Part shown: piece after piece, positions 21,711-31,979 of the stretch
How the letters are laid out: every line of letters starts with the position of its first letter
Position numbering within the stretch: position 1 is the first letter of the stretch
Assembly: GCA_009760885.1 (NCBI GenBank)
Contig: CM019718.1
Location: 31,657,530 to 31,721,529 of the forward strand
Direction: 5' to 3'
Length of the DNA stretch: 64,000 nucleotides
Origin: Achatina immaculata
Lineage: Eukaryota > Mollusca > Gastropoda > Stylommatophora > Achatinidae
Translations under genes and position numbers: made by a program
Notes under the pieces: model-generated
Databases searched by the model: none
The model's input: the letters and a program-made list of their open reading frames with translations, nothing else
Told to the model about the DNA's origin: nothing

Positions 21711-21895
21711 TGCAGTTGTGTCATGGTAGTGCACTCGCCTGCCCATCAGAAGGTCCCCGGGTCCATTTCCCACTCTGGCCGAATTTTTTTCTGACCAGCG
21801 GGCACTGGGTGCCAACCGAGCCTCAAAGACGCGGAGGATTGCTGGCATCATTACCTCAAGTGCTGTAGTGATCTTGAAATGTGCACTAACACTTC
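21711..21895 (+). mobile_element. tRNA-derived SINE, family S2
   Basis: The head has an A-box-like tggtagtgcactcgcc and a B-box-like gggtccatttccc. The body (tgccaaccgagcctcaaag, tggcatcattacctcaagtg, gatcttgaaatgtgcactaa) is shared with the copy at 28.3 kb. The B box has decayed. It lies about 50 bp after a LINE F2 3' end. Confidence 0.7.
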
Positions 21896-22670
21896 ACGTC
21901 CCGCTGCGCCATGCAAATGCTACAGGACATAGAAGCAGATTTTCTCACAGAACCCAAGTTGGGAACCTATGTTCCTACAGGGCTTTGACCCGTTTTCTCT
22001 TGTACAAGTAACAAGCAGGGCACGAAGAACAACCTGCTACATCATCACCTGTCGCCAGCATCGTCCGCATCATTATAATATATAACATAGCATTGTAGAT
22101 CAGATAAAGGTTAACGAGAGCATGAAACACATGGGGGTTGGGGGTGGGGTAAACCAGAGTTGTTCAGATGCATGCTAGAGGAATATGCTGTGATTTAACG
22201 CGGAGGTCTAAATTAGTGTCATCAGTTGCCAGCAGGTGAGCTGTGGGACAACGAAGTACAGATAATATGCAGCTCAGCATAATGGCTGAGCAGCAGGTCC
22301 CGTTATCTGTCATACAGACCAGTGATTTCTCCCACATGCCGCCCAGGCCTACATCTCTAATACCCACCAGAAACTTGTTTCGCACATTTGGTTCTGATGT
22401 ACTTCCGCTCCATTTTCATTCAGCACCCCAGCCTCCAGCAGGATTTTTATAACGCCCCGGGTGAAAGGGGGGGGGTAGGTGGCGCCCACATTGTGAAGCG
22501 GTGACATAAACTAAACATCAGACGTTCACACCCAAGCCGGTCTTCCTAACGACACGTTACAGAGACAAGTCTGTCTTACTTCTTGATAACGTCTCCTTGA
22601 CCTCAGAGCATTGTTCTCGCCACACAGCGTTCCTTATCATCGCAAGCGTGGATTATTTTTAATTACTTCA
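21896..22670. other. Intronic spacer
   Basis: No recognisable features beyond a short G-run at 22468-22475. Confidence 0.4.
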
Positions 22671-23079
22671 TGTCGGATCTTTCTGTTTTTACCATTCACA
22701 ACGTGAATCTTTCTGTTTTTACCATTCACAGCGTGGATCTTTCTGTTTTTACCATTCACAACGTGGATCTTTCTGTTTTTACCATTCACAGCGTGGATCT
22801 TTCTGTTTTTACCATTCACAACTTGGATCTTTCTGTTTTTACCATTCACAACGTGGATCCTTCTGTTTTTACCATTCACAACGTGGATCTTTCTGTTTTT
22901 ACCATTCACAACTTGGATCTTTCTGTTTTTACTATTCATAACGTGGATCTTTCTGTTTTTACCATTCACAACGTAGATCTTTCTGTTTTTACCATTCACA
23001 ACGTGGATCTTTCTGTTTTTACCATTCACAACGTGGATCTTTCTGTTTTTACCATTCACAACGTGGATCTTTCTGTTTT
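22671..23079. repeat. Minisatellite, 30-bp monomer, 13-14 copies
   Basis: The monomer contains gatctttctgtttttaccat and tcacaacgtg. Copies are nearly identical apart from acgtg/acttg/gcgtg variants. Open frames on both strands (DLSVFTIHN and NRKIHVVNGK) come from the repeat length being a multiple of three. Confidence 0.95.
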
Positions 23080-23117
23080 CCACGTATTTTTTGTGGCATG
23101 ATGAGATTGAAATAGTT

Positions 23118-23658
23118 CAGGTGTGGCCAAACTTGCTTAACCAATGCGCCACATACAGCAAACTTCAGATGACCGAGACCCGCGAAATATGAACAAATAC
23201 TACACGCACATTTTCTTTTGTTACATCATTTTATGCATATATTAAGAAATACGTGTACGTGATAGTATTTTTTTAGTTCTCAGCACTGGCTTGAATGATT
23301 GCTGATTCTCCAACAAATTCTTCTGTAATCCTTGCTGATCTGACGTTGTATTATTACCTGACTCAAATCTGGCATTAAAAATTAGCATTTAAATTCTTAA
23401 ATATATTCACAGACCAGGAACATTTAATGTACGTTATTAATCCGCCAGAGTCTCAGTTTATGCCCGATAAATAATTATAAAGCTTGAATTAAAAAAAAAA
23501 ATTACCTTTCTTATTACTTGTGATGTTTAAAGGAGCTCAGCCAACAGATTTCTGCGAGCCGCGCACTGTATGTGAAAGAGCCGCATGTGGCCCGCGAGCC
23601 GCGCACTGTATGTCAAAGATCCGCATATGGCTCGGAAGCCGCGCTTTGACCACCTCTG
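23118..23658. mobile_element. Possible hAT-like non-autonomous element
   Basis: The left end caggtgtggccaaac and the reverse complement of the right end, cagaggtggtcaaag, are imperfect inverted repeats (about 11 of 15) of the CAGNGGTGG type typical of hAT elements. Near the right end the words gagccgcgcactgtatgt occur twice (subterminal repeats). The flanking 8 bp agree only in their central ATAG, so the target duplication is decayed or misplaced. No transposase is encoded. Confidence 0.5.
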
Positions 23659-23779
23659 TTATAGCCGAACCCACGACACCAACTCCAGAAAAACTTTAAA
23701 ATAATTTATTCTAGATTTGGCCTTAACACTTCATTCTGAATATCATCATCCCAGCACAGCAGGCAAATCTGTATCATCA

Positions 23780-24310
23780 TCACTTTACGTCGGACAAGTT
23801 CATGCCATCGTCATTTTACACCGGACAAATTGATAACATCATCACTTTAAACCGGACAAGCTCATGCCGTCATCATTTTACACCAGACAAATTCATGCCA
23901 TCATCGCTTTACACAGGGCAAATTGATAACATCATCACTTTACACCAGACAAATTCATACCATCACCAATTTACACTGGATGTATTCATGCCATCATCGC
24001 TTTACACGTTACAAGTTCATGCCATCATCACTTTACAGCAAACAAGTTCATGCCATCATCTCATTACACCGGACAAATTCATACAGTTATCACTTTACAC
24101 CGGACAGGTTCATGCCATCATCAATTTACACCTGGCAAATTCATAATGTCACCACTTTTCACCGGACAGATTCATACCATCATCACTTTACACTGGACAA
24201 GTTCATGCCGTCATCACTTTATGCCGGACAAATTCATACCATCATCACTTTACACCGGACAAGTTCATGCCGTCATCACAACAAACTTGTCACTGTACAC
24301 AGAACACATG
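23780..24310. repeat. Minisatellite, 31-bp monomer, about 17 copies
   Basis: The monomer carries catcatcactttacac and cggacaagttcat. Unit length 31 shifts frame in every copy, so the open frames seen are artefacts. The array abuts dispersed repeat R1 copy 2. Confidence 0.92.
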
Positions 24311-24354
24311 TATATTATCATCACTACACACCGGACACATGCATATTATATTCA

Positions 24355-24677
24355 CTGCACACTGGATAAGTGTGTAAGTACTCCGATTTTCGTCTTGCAA
24401 AGATCTCAAACCACAGGTGCACCTTAGTACATTCAGGTGCCAGTGAGATTTTGAATCTGTTGCAAGCAAAGATAGAATCCATTGCCTTCATTCAGAGAAG
24501 GGGCGCCACGATCGACTTGGCCACTCCTGTCTGTCAGAACATACACAACACGTTTCAAACAGATTGCTCTTTCAAGTGTTCCAAGAAGGTTTACTTGGGC
24601 AGATTTGGCTAAAAGAATGGACATTCCCGAAACTGCGAATGTTGCGGGTTTTAGCGTGATCTAATACTGGAGCTATC
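24355..24677. repeat. Dispersed repeat R1, copy 2
   Basis: This matches 18698-18999 from cacactgga to ctaatactggagc, with one extra segment of about 15-20 bp near 24405. The 31-bp minisatellite ends directly at its left edge, whereas copy 1 has no such neighbour. Confidence 0.85.
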
Positions 24678-25109
24678 AAGAAGAGGGGTCTACGTTCAGA
24701 TGGGATGCGTCCGGTAAAGTCGCTCCTAGATTGTCTGAGCGGTGATTGCGCCGTCTTCACGATAATTAATGGAGCGTAGTTTTCACTGCCCCAACCCTAG
24801 AAAATGTTTCGCTCGCCTGCAGTTATTTGCCTGAATTTTTGTCTACAGCTCTCACAACGTGTATTCGCTGTGTAGCTAATTAGATATACTCATCTGGTGA
24901 TCCTGATATTACTATACGGACACGTAGTGTTGTGTGTATTAAACCGTCATGCTAATTCAGCAATTAACATTCATTGCATTCATGAAGTATAATACGTTAC
25001 TGATGTTCTTTCTCGCAGTTATCATTGCATTAGTTCCGTATGTTATTAGCTACAGTTAGAAGAAATTTTACTTAACATTACAGCACTTAAACATTACACG
25101 TTATATATA
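24678..25109. other. Intronic spacer
   Basis: Nothing recognised. Confidence 0.4.
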
Positions 25110-25655
25110 CGTTATACAGAAGCGTCACACATAACGGCACAAAACACCACATATAGCAGCACAGAAGCACATAACAGCACAGAAGCGTCACACATAACGG
25201 CACAAAACACCATATATAGCAGCACAGAAGCACATAACAGCACAGAAGCGTCACACATAACAACAAAAACATCACATATAACAGCACAGAAGCGTCACAT
25301 ATAGCAGCACAGAAGAGTCGCACATAACAGCACAAAACTTTCTTGCGAACGAAGAAGAAGAAGAAGCACAAAACTTCACATATAGCAGCACAGAAGAGTC
25401 ACACGTAACAGTACAGAAGCATCACATATAACAGCACAAAACATCACATATAGCAGCACAGAAGAGTCACACATAACAGCACAAAACCTGACATATAGCA
25501 GTACAGAAGAGTCACACATAACAGCACACAACATCACATATAGCAGCAGCACGGAAGAGTCACACATAACTGCACAGAAGCGTCACACATAACAGCACAG
25601 AAGCGTCATACATAACAGAACAAAACCTCACATATCGCAGCACAGAAGCTGTGGT
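25110..25655. repeat. Minisatellite, about 23-bp monomer, about 23 copies
   Basis: Two monomer types alternate irregularly: agcacagaagcgtcacacat and agcacaaaacatcacatata. A short GAA run interrupts it near 25350. Confidence 0.9.
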
Positions 25656-26284
25656 AAAAACATCACTTGTTCCTAGCTTTGGTCCAGCAGTCTTAGACCA
25701 AACAGCGCATGAAATAGAACTTTGCGCATTGATTTATTAGCAGGTTGACTATATATATATATACACACACTCACACATATGATGGTATATGTAAGCAACC
25801 ATGGGCATTTGAAGAGATTGTTCCTTTCTTTGTCTATCGTTCCTTTCAGTTGAAAATCCATCTCTTTGTCTTTGTCTTGGCCATGCTTTCTTTGTTTTAC
25901 TCTCCTGTGTTCGTTATTTCTCAGTTTGGCACTAAAGTAGCCTATGCCCCAGTTTGTTACTGCTATCTGCATAGATCCAGCCGGCACAGATCAGACTAAC
26001 GAGGTCGTGAGATTGATTGAGTTCTCCGCTTCGATCATGATCATTTGAATAATAGTGCTGGTCTGTGTGTGATCGAGCGCACATTCTTAGCATCAACAAA
26101 CGAGAACTATATGTAGCAGTACAGAAGTCACACAAGTCGGTTTGCTTCATGCAGAATAGTTATCATTTGAATTATCTTCCTCGGCTGCCGTGGCGGTTGG
26201 CTTGAACCATCTGGAATAGTTTTGGGTATATGTAAGACTAAATATTTAAGTGTACACAAAGCCACTGTAGTAAAGCTGTCAGAA
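25656..26284. other. Intronic spacer
   Basis: A short TA/CA microsatellite at 25751-25780; otherwise nothing recognised. Confidence 0.4.
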
Positions 26285-26349
26285 CAACAGTGTTAAAAAC
26301 TATTTCAAACAAAACTGGGAACAACTTTATTAGTTAACGAGCTCGCAGT

Positions 26350-26382
26350 TTTAACATTTCGGTTTATACCTTAATCATACAA
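26350..26382 (-). ncRNA. Hammerhead-ribozyme-like core (decayed)
   Basis: On the minus strand tgattaa-ggtataaacc-gaaa resembles the hammerhead core CUGAUGA, stem II, GAAA, with a GG/CC stem. The invariant G of UGAUGA is T here, so it should be inactive. Hammerheads are known in Penelope-like elements, which supports the reading. Stems I and III are not clear. Confidence 0.35.
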
Positions 26383-26461
26383 AAACGTACAGGACAAAGA
26401 AATAGGGAAAGAAGATAAAATATAAATTCACATGAACGGTATACAGCAAATAGGAATGGGG

Positions 26462-26463
<2 letters not shown>

Positions 26464-26535
<72 letters not shown>
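26464..26535. repeat. (TA)n microsatellite
   Basis: About 36 perfect TA units inside the Penelope-like fragment. Confidence 0.97.
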
Positions 26536-26539
<4 letters not shown>

Positions 26540-26826
26540 AAAGCACTTAGCAAGGCGTGTAAGAAGCTGTGCATGGTGGGGTGCTGTGAATGTTTAAACG
26601 AAGACTTAGGTGTGATAGGTTGGTAGTAAAGAGAGGGCGGGGAACGCGACAAGAAGAGAAGGGGACATAATGGTAATGAAGCCGAGAAAATGATTGATGG
26701 AATAGATTAATGTGGTTGGTAAGAAGATTTGTAGTCTAGAACAGGGTCGGGGTTCTGAAATATTTTACATGTGAGGAAAGCGTTTTCTGAGTACAAAGGA
26801 AATATAATTTGTAGAGAAAGGGAATG

Positions 26827-27105
26827 TTAAGTATATTTGAATTTCAAGTTCACACTGTGTGGTTCCAGCGTCACATTTTCCTGTATATACCAGTTCTCGA
26901 GTGCTAGGCGACTTCTGTCATCAGAGCAACATTGTTTAACAACTGTTACAAGAAAATCAGACTTGCCTCTGTGGTTCGGGGCGTTGAAATGATTAGAGAC
27001 TGGCTTAGAAGCATGCCGGAAGATGTCATAAAGATGTTTCTGCTTCTAATCACCTAATCTGAGAGAGGTCTCTCCAGTATAGGTTATCCTACACTTATAA
27101 ATACA
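26827..27105 (-). pseudogene. GIY-YIG endonuclease remnant of a Penelope-like element
   Basis: On the minus strand 93 codons read CIYKCRITYTGETSLRLGD, one in-frame TAG, then KQKHLYDIFRHASKPVSNHF, NAPNHRGKSDFLVTVVKQCC, SDDRSRLALENWYIQ and a C-terminus ending at 26827-26829. The order Y-K-C-x-x-x-Y-x-GET, then K..H, then PVS.HFN..NH, then RLALE, then W.IQ is that of the GIY-YIG nuclease that follows the RT in Penelope-like elements. The first Tyr and the YxGET block are retained in part, but the canonical Arg region is damaged by the stop. It is a relic; the catalytic Glu candidate is in LALEN. Confidence 0.82.
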
Positions 27106-28267
27106 TTTATTATTATTATTGCATTTTGTTTCTTGCAGAACTTTTACATGGGCGAAGGTGATAAAAGGAGTAAAATCAGTTTTTATTTGTTCACTTTCTT
27201 TGAGCAGACTTACACTGTAGGAATAAAAAAAGAAGATTATAATGTATATTTTCTGTCATTCTTATTTCTTATATTATTTGTTGTTTTGATGGTACAGGAA
27301 TTTGCTGATTTCTCAGATTATACATTAACATCTCACAATGAAAAGGAAAAACACGAATAAGATTCTTCATCAATGGATCATTGGTTTATATTATTATCAA
27401 CATAATCAAATCAATTTCTTTCAGTAGTTTGATTCTTACAAAAGTGTTATAAACGGTGGAGTTGCTACAAATCAGTTTAACACCTTGTATCTAATACAAA
27501 GTAACATGGTTAGTATGATTTTCAACATAATCGTTCTATATAGAAATCTCAGATATTCATCCTTAAATTGATTGATGTTATGGTTGTGACACATTGAAAT
27601 ATTGGCAAGAAAAGGGTATAATAAACAAATGCTTATACATAAAATTCAATTACATAAATTTTTGTGCACATAACAAACCATCATTGCATATTAAAAAAAA
27701 ATTGAAGCCTCACATAGAACACACTTTTATAACGGAACTGTGATTATTCATGTACTATTCAACTGATACAATCATACCTGAGTGGGTCGGGATGGATCAG
27801 AGGAGTCGACACCACAGCTTGCACGCGTCAACATCACAGAATATAAACCCATACTAGCTCAACGATGTTTATCCATCGACGAAATAAACACTCATTCGTG
27901 CTTGAACGAAAACATGACCTCCTCCGATCAGCTGGCACTCCAACCTACTCAGCGTACAAATTCCGACCTATTCAAATTCTTTCACATTTTCTATATATAC
28001 TGGGCCAGGAAACCGATTTTCTCTCAGAGTTGCGCACCTCTGAAAACTGACCAGTAACTGACCCATTATTTCCTATGCCTGGGGTTGCCAACTTAGGGTT
28101 GCTAAGTTCTTATCTCTGGCCCTTACAACACCATTAATCTTTGTAGCTGTTTTAAGGTACTGAAAACATTCCTCGCATAGCCTATATTTCTGTTGGTTCT
28201 TCTAATATCAGTATTTGTATGCTTATTGTCCACGACTGTCCTCCATAATTTAAGACGGACTCAGTAG
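27106..28267. other. Intronic spacer
   Basis: An (ATT)n tract at 27105-27120; otherwise AT-rich without recognisable features. Confidence 0.4.
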
Positions 28268-28470
28268 AGTATTTTAGTAATCATTACTGCACTTGCCGCC
28301 TGATGGTCACGGGTTCGATTACAACGACCGGCACAGGGGGTCAATCCAGCCTCAGAAAATGGGTAACTGGAATTTCCATGCGAAAGCAAAGGCAACGATG
28401 ACTGGCCTCCTTACCTCACAGTTTTGTAGCGCCCTAGAAATATGAAAGTACTAACACGAGACATTTTTTC
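28268..28470 (+). mobile_element. tRNA-derived SINE, family S2, second copy
   Basis: The B-box-like cgggttcgattac is at about 28310. The body (ggtcaatccagcctcag, actggcctccttacctcaca, agaaatatgaaagtactaac) parallels the S2 copy at 21.7 kb. The A box is weak. Diverged but recognisable. Confidence 0.65.
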
Positions 28471-31313
28471 TCCCTAATATACAATAATTATATTAGTTAG
28501 TTTACACAAAATGACTTTAACTGTGCTGACAGGTCATAGTGATTTCTTGATAATTTTCATACCGACGTGTGTGAGAACATGTATTTGCTTGCCTGAATCG
28601 TGTCCCAGTTACTTGCATATAAGTTCTTGTTCACTGCGGCAGCTTCTGCGTGACATGCTTCTCTCAATCTCGAAAGTAGCAAGAACTTTATATCATAGCC
28701 TCAGGCGTGGGTTCCTTTGTGATTGCTTTGATAGTTTTATAGAATATTTTCAGTGTTAAAGCAAGGACTTAGGTGTCATTTTCATACAGAGATGTCGCCA
28801 GAGGATGCGTTAATATCTTACTCTGCCTGTCCGAAGCTTAGAAGATAATGTCAGCAGCAGACGTGGTACCCATTTCTTCTGCTGGTTGATTGAGGCGCTG
28901 TGTAGGCGGGGCCACCTGTCTGCTGACAGGATATTCCTATGCATATCTCCCTGTGTTATTCCTTTTGTTTGTTCTTATTTTGTTCAGCACTTTCATTTTC
29001 TCCTTCTGTTTCCCAGTGCACACCCCCCCCCCCTCTGAAATCTCTGCCATCAATATTGCATTTGCATCGATCAGGAAGTCTTTGCTTTGAATTAAATCGC
29101 CCCGGGCACTCATTTACAAATGGTGATCGAAAATGCATCCATTTAATCTTTGTGTCGTAGCATAGTGTCATTTTCTAAAGTGTTGTTTATATACAATTAT
29201 ATTCTTATGTGCTTCAGAATATGGTCGAAGTTTATGTTCTCAATTTATTGTTTCAGTTTTTATGGGGATAGTTTCACTCAGAACTCTTCCTTTTATTGAT
29301 AAGGCGAGGAGGGAGTGTGTAAGAGAAAAGAGGGGTAGGGAGAGGCGGAGAGTGTGAGAGAGAGAGAAAGGGTCTGATAAAGAGGCACAGAAGACGAAAA
29401 GAAGCAATGAGAGATACACAGAACGGAAAGAAATAGAGGAGCATGACATGATCACTGGCATTTCACAGCACCAACACCTTACGAGTGAACCTGTCCTGTA
29501 TGACTGGAGTAGAATACAGACTATAAGGAAGAAAAGGTCCTATGAATAGAAATGACTCGAGAGCCGCTGATGGTAATCAGGGTAGTGAAAGAGACCTATG
29601 TATGTATACGAGTTTTCAAGGTAGTCTGGGAGATATAAGCAAGTAACTTATTTCAGTATAAGGTCGTGTGTGACAGACAGACAGACAGACCACACACAGA
29701 CAGACACACAGACAAGCGTTTGTTTAGGCAGATGCTGATAAGCCACTCGGATAATGAGACAAACAGAAAGGCAGGTCTTTTGTAACATATTTGAAGTGCC
29801 CAGATCATAAGATAAACAGGACAATGGTTCTAATAATATTTGCTGTGGACCTCCTTTCCGGCCTGAGCATAAGCTGTGGGCCCTTCATTAAAATAAAGCA
29901 ATTGATAGAACTCAGATGATAGTAAGTTTTTTTTTAAAAATTGAGCCAGTCTGTTTGCTGGTCTGTTGACCCCTTCATGGACCTCATGCGAAGAACCACT
30001 GTGCCAAGAATAGCAATGCTGCTAAAGCTGAGAGAGTTGGTGTCTTGTCATTCCAGAAACAGATGTAATTATGAATCAGCCAGAAGCACACGCTGCTATC
30101 TAGACAGCCAGGCTGTGATATGGCTGTTTGCAAGCGTCATGTAATATTTCAAGTGTCAGTTGATGTCAACAGTGATCAGACTTGGACTGTCACTGCTACT
30201 TGAAGGACAGATTTTATGACAGCCTGCCTCTGCGGTAAACGGAAACTGTCAGGGAGAGTCGACCCAATTGTTTGTTTCGGTTTTGTTGTTTATAAAATAC
30301 TTGCTCGGTGCCTGGCTTAGTCTATGATGCCTGAGGAGAGGGGACGGGGAAGCCGAGACCGAGTTGCTGCGGTTTCTACTTTTCCTAGTTTTAATTATCA
30401 GACAAATTTTAGGAATTACTTCCCTATCCCGGGGCCCGACCTGCCTCTCCCCAGTCAGAGTGAGATTAACAGCAGTGCTGCTGTCACTGAGAAGACTTTC
30501 CAGTCACAAGCTTCTTCTTGATAGATTGTAAAAACTATTCATTGTTTGGGCATAGTTTTAATGTTTGCATCAGAGTATATGTCAGTTGTTTTTTTTGAAG
30601 GAAATTAAAAAAAACCCTCCCAGTGATGTCGTTTATTAATCTTTGTGTCTTCCAGCCTGCAACTTTCCAGGCCTGTTCATTTTTTTTTTCTTTTTGATCA
30701 CCCGTGGCGAACTTAGTCTCATATTGATGGCGCCGATTTGTATGTAATATTTTGTTTTTTTTTTTCATGGTGCACTGACAGCCTTGCACTCAGTGTACTG
30801 TGGTTTTTTGTACTGGTTCTGTTCCTGTACCTGAAACTGTATCTTCCTAAACCAGGACACGCCGGGCGGTTTTATTTTTAAAAACATACAAACTGGCAAT
30901 ATTTACCTGGTCGCTGGCAAGAAATTGTGCTGTGCTTGACACACGTGACATTTTGTTTGTACCCTCGCATAACTGCGCAAATTGTGCTATTATTGTGCGT
31001 TGTTATGGTGAGATTGTTCAGTGCAGTTTTTATCTTCGGACAATTGTGGGGTAAAATCTCTGGCGCTGCTTTCCACGGTGCTACGTTGAATCTAGTTTTC
31101 GTTTCTTTTAGTATAGATTACACGGTGCTACTTTTACGTGGGGGCTATGTGGTCAGGGTTAGGAACGGGGCACAACGATGTAGCAGTGGCCAGCCACAAA
31201 GTCTGGAAGGACAGATAGAAGTTATTTTGTCCTTGAACAAGTAGTGCTGTGAGATGCCTAGTTAAAATGATGGATGTACCCACTTTATAAGCATTACAAA
31301 CACTGGCCATTAT
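28471..31313. other. Intronic spacer
   Basis: Contains a poly-C run at 29023-29032, a GA-rich stretch at 29330-29420 and a (GACA)n run at 29672-29688. Open frames here are short and unremarkable. Confidence 0.4.
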
Positions 31314-31347
31314 CTATCTCTCTCTCTCTCAATATCTCTCTCTCTCT

Positions 31348-31398
<51 letters not shown>
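31314..31398. repeat. (CT)n microsatellite
   Basis: About 40 CT units with a few interruptions. Confidence 0.97.
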
Positions 31399-31401
<3 letters not shown>

Positions 31402-31979
31402 AGTGTGTCTTCAAAAACACACAAGGTATATTCAAAGTAATAAAAAAGTATTAGGTTCGGCAGACATTTGAATATTACAGCGTAGTAGTTTACTTCTTTT
31501 GTTTACATTTGGTTTTAGAATGATATCAAACCGACAGATGGGTTTGTTCTTTCTTAATATTCTTAAGGGTGTTTTTAAACTTTGAGTGTTCTGCTGTACT
31601 CACGTACATGAACACAGGCTTTTCATACAGGGGCCGTTTACAGTAGCTGAGAGAACCACCGACAAGTGAATGAGTAATTACGTGATCTTTTTTTTTTTTT
31701 TTCGTCTTCTGTTCATTTCTTAAGGGATGATAGAAAAAGTAACACGGAAGTTCCATCTAGCATCGTGTGGAATGGAGAGTGGAATATGGCGATATGCTTG
31801 AAGACCAATTTTGAACTCTGGAATTGTAACCCCAACGTCATGGTGTGACCTCACTGCCTGGTCAGGACGAAGAAGCTCATTAGTATGCTACACGGGGCAG
31901 TGTCAAGATGGGTGTAGGGTCTTGGCCGTTACTGGTAGTGTGATTTCGAAGACTTAGTCATCATTGCTTCTTCTCCCAC
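31399..31979. other. Intronic spacer
   Basis: Nothing recognised. Confidence 0.4.

Larger units (their letters stand above)
26285..27105 (-). mobile_element. Penelope-like retroelement, 3' part
   Basis: The fragment comprises a C-terminal GIY-YIG-type endonuclease remnant (26827-27105), an AT-rich 3' region with a (TA)n expansion (26464-26535), and a terminal segment at 26300-26400 with a hammerhead-like core followed by aataaagttgttcccagttt. The 5' side is cut at an (AAT)n tract. No reverse transcriptase part is present. Confidence 0.78.

Noticed and set aside
22637..23101. 148- and 143-codon open frames on opposite strands
   Set aside because: They come from the 30-bp minisatellite.
25087..25567. 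Cys-rich open frames (CYVLLCCY-like), minus strand
   Set aside because: Low-complexity products of the 23-bp minisatellite, not a Cys-rich peptide gene.
22671..25655. Regularly spaced repeats resembling CRISPR arrays
   Set aside because: Repeats are directly abutting with no unique spacers, no cas genes are near, and the DNA is eukaryotic intron.
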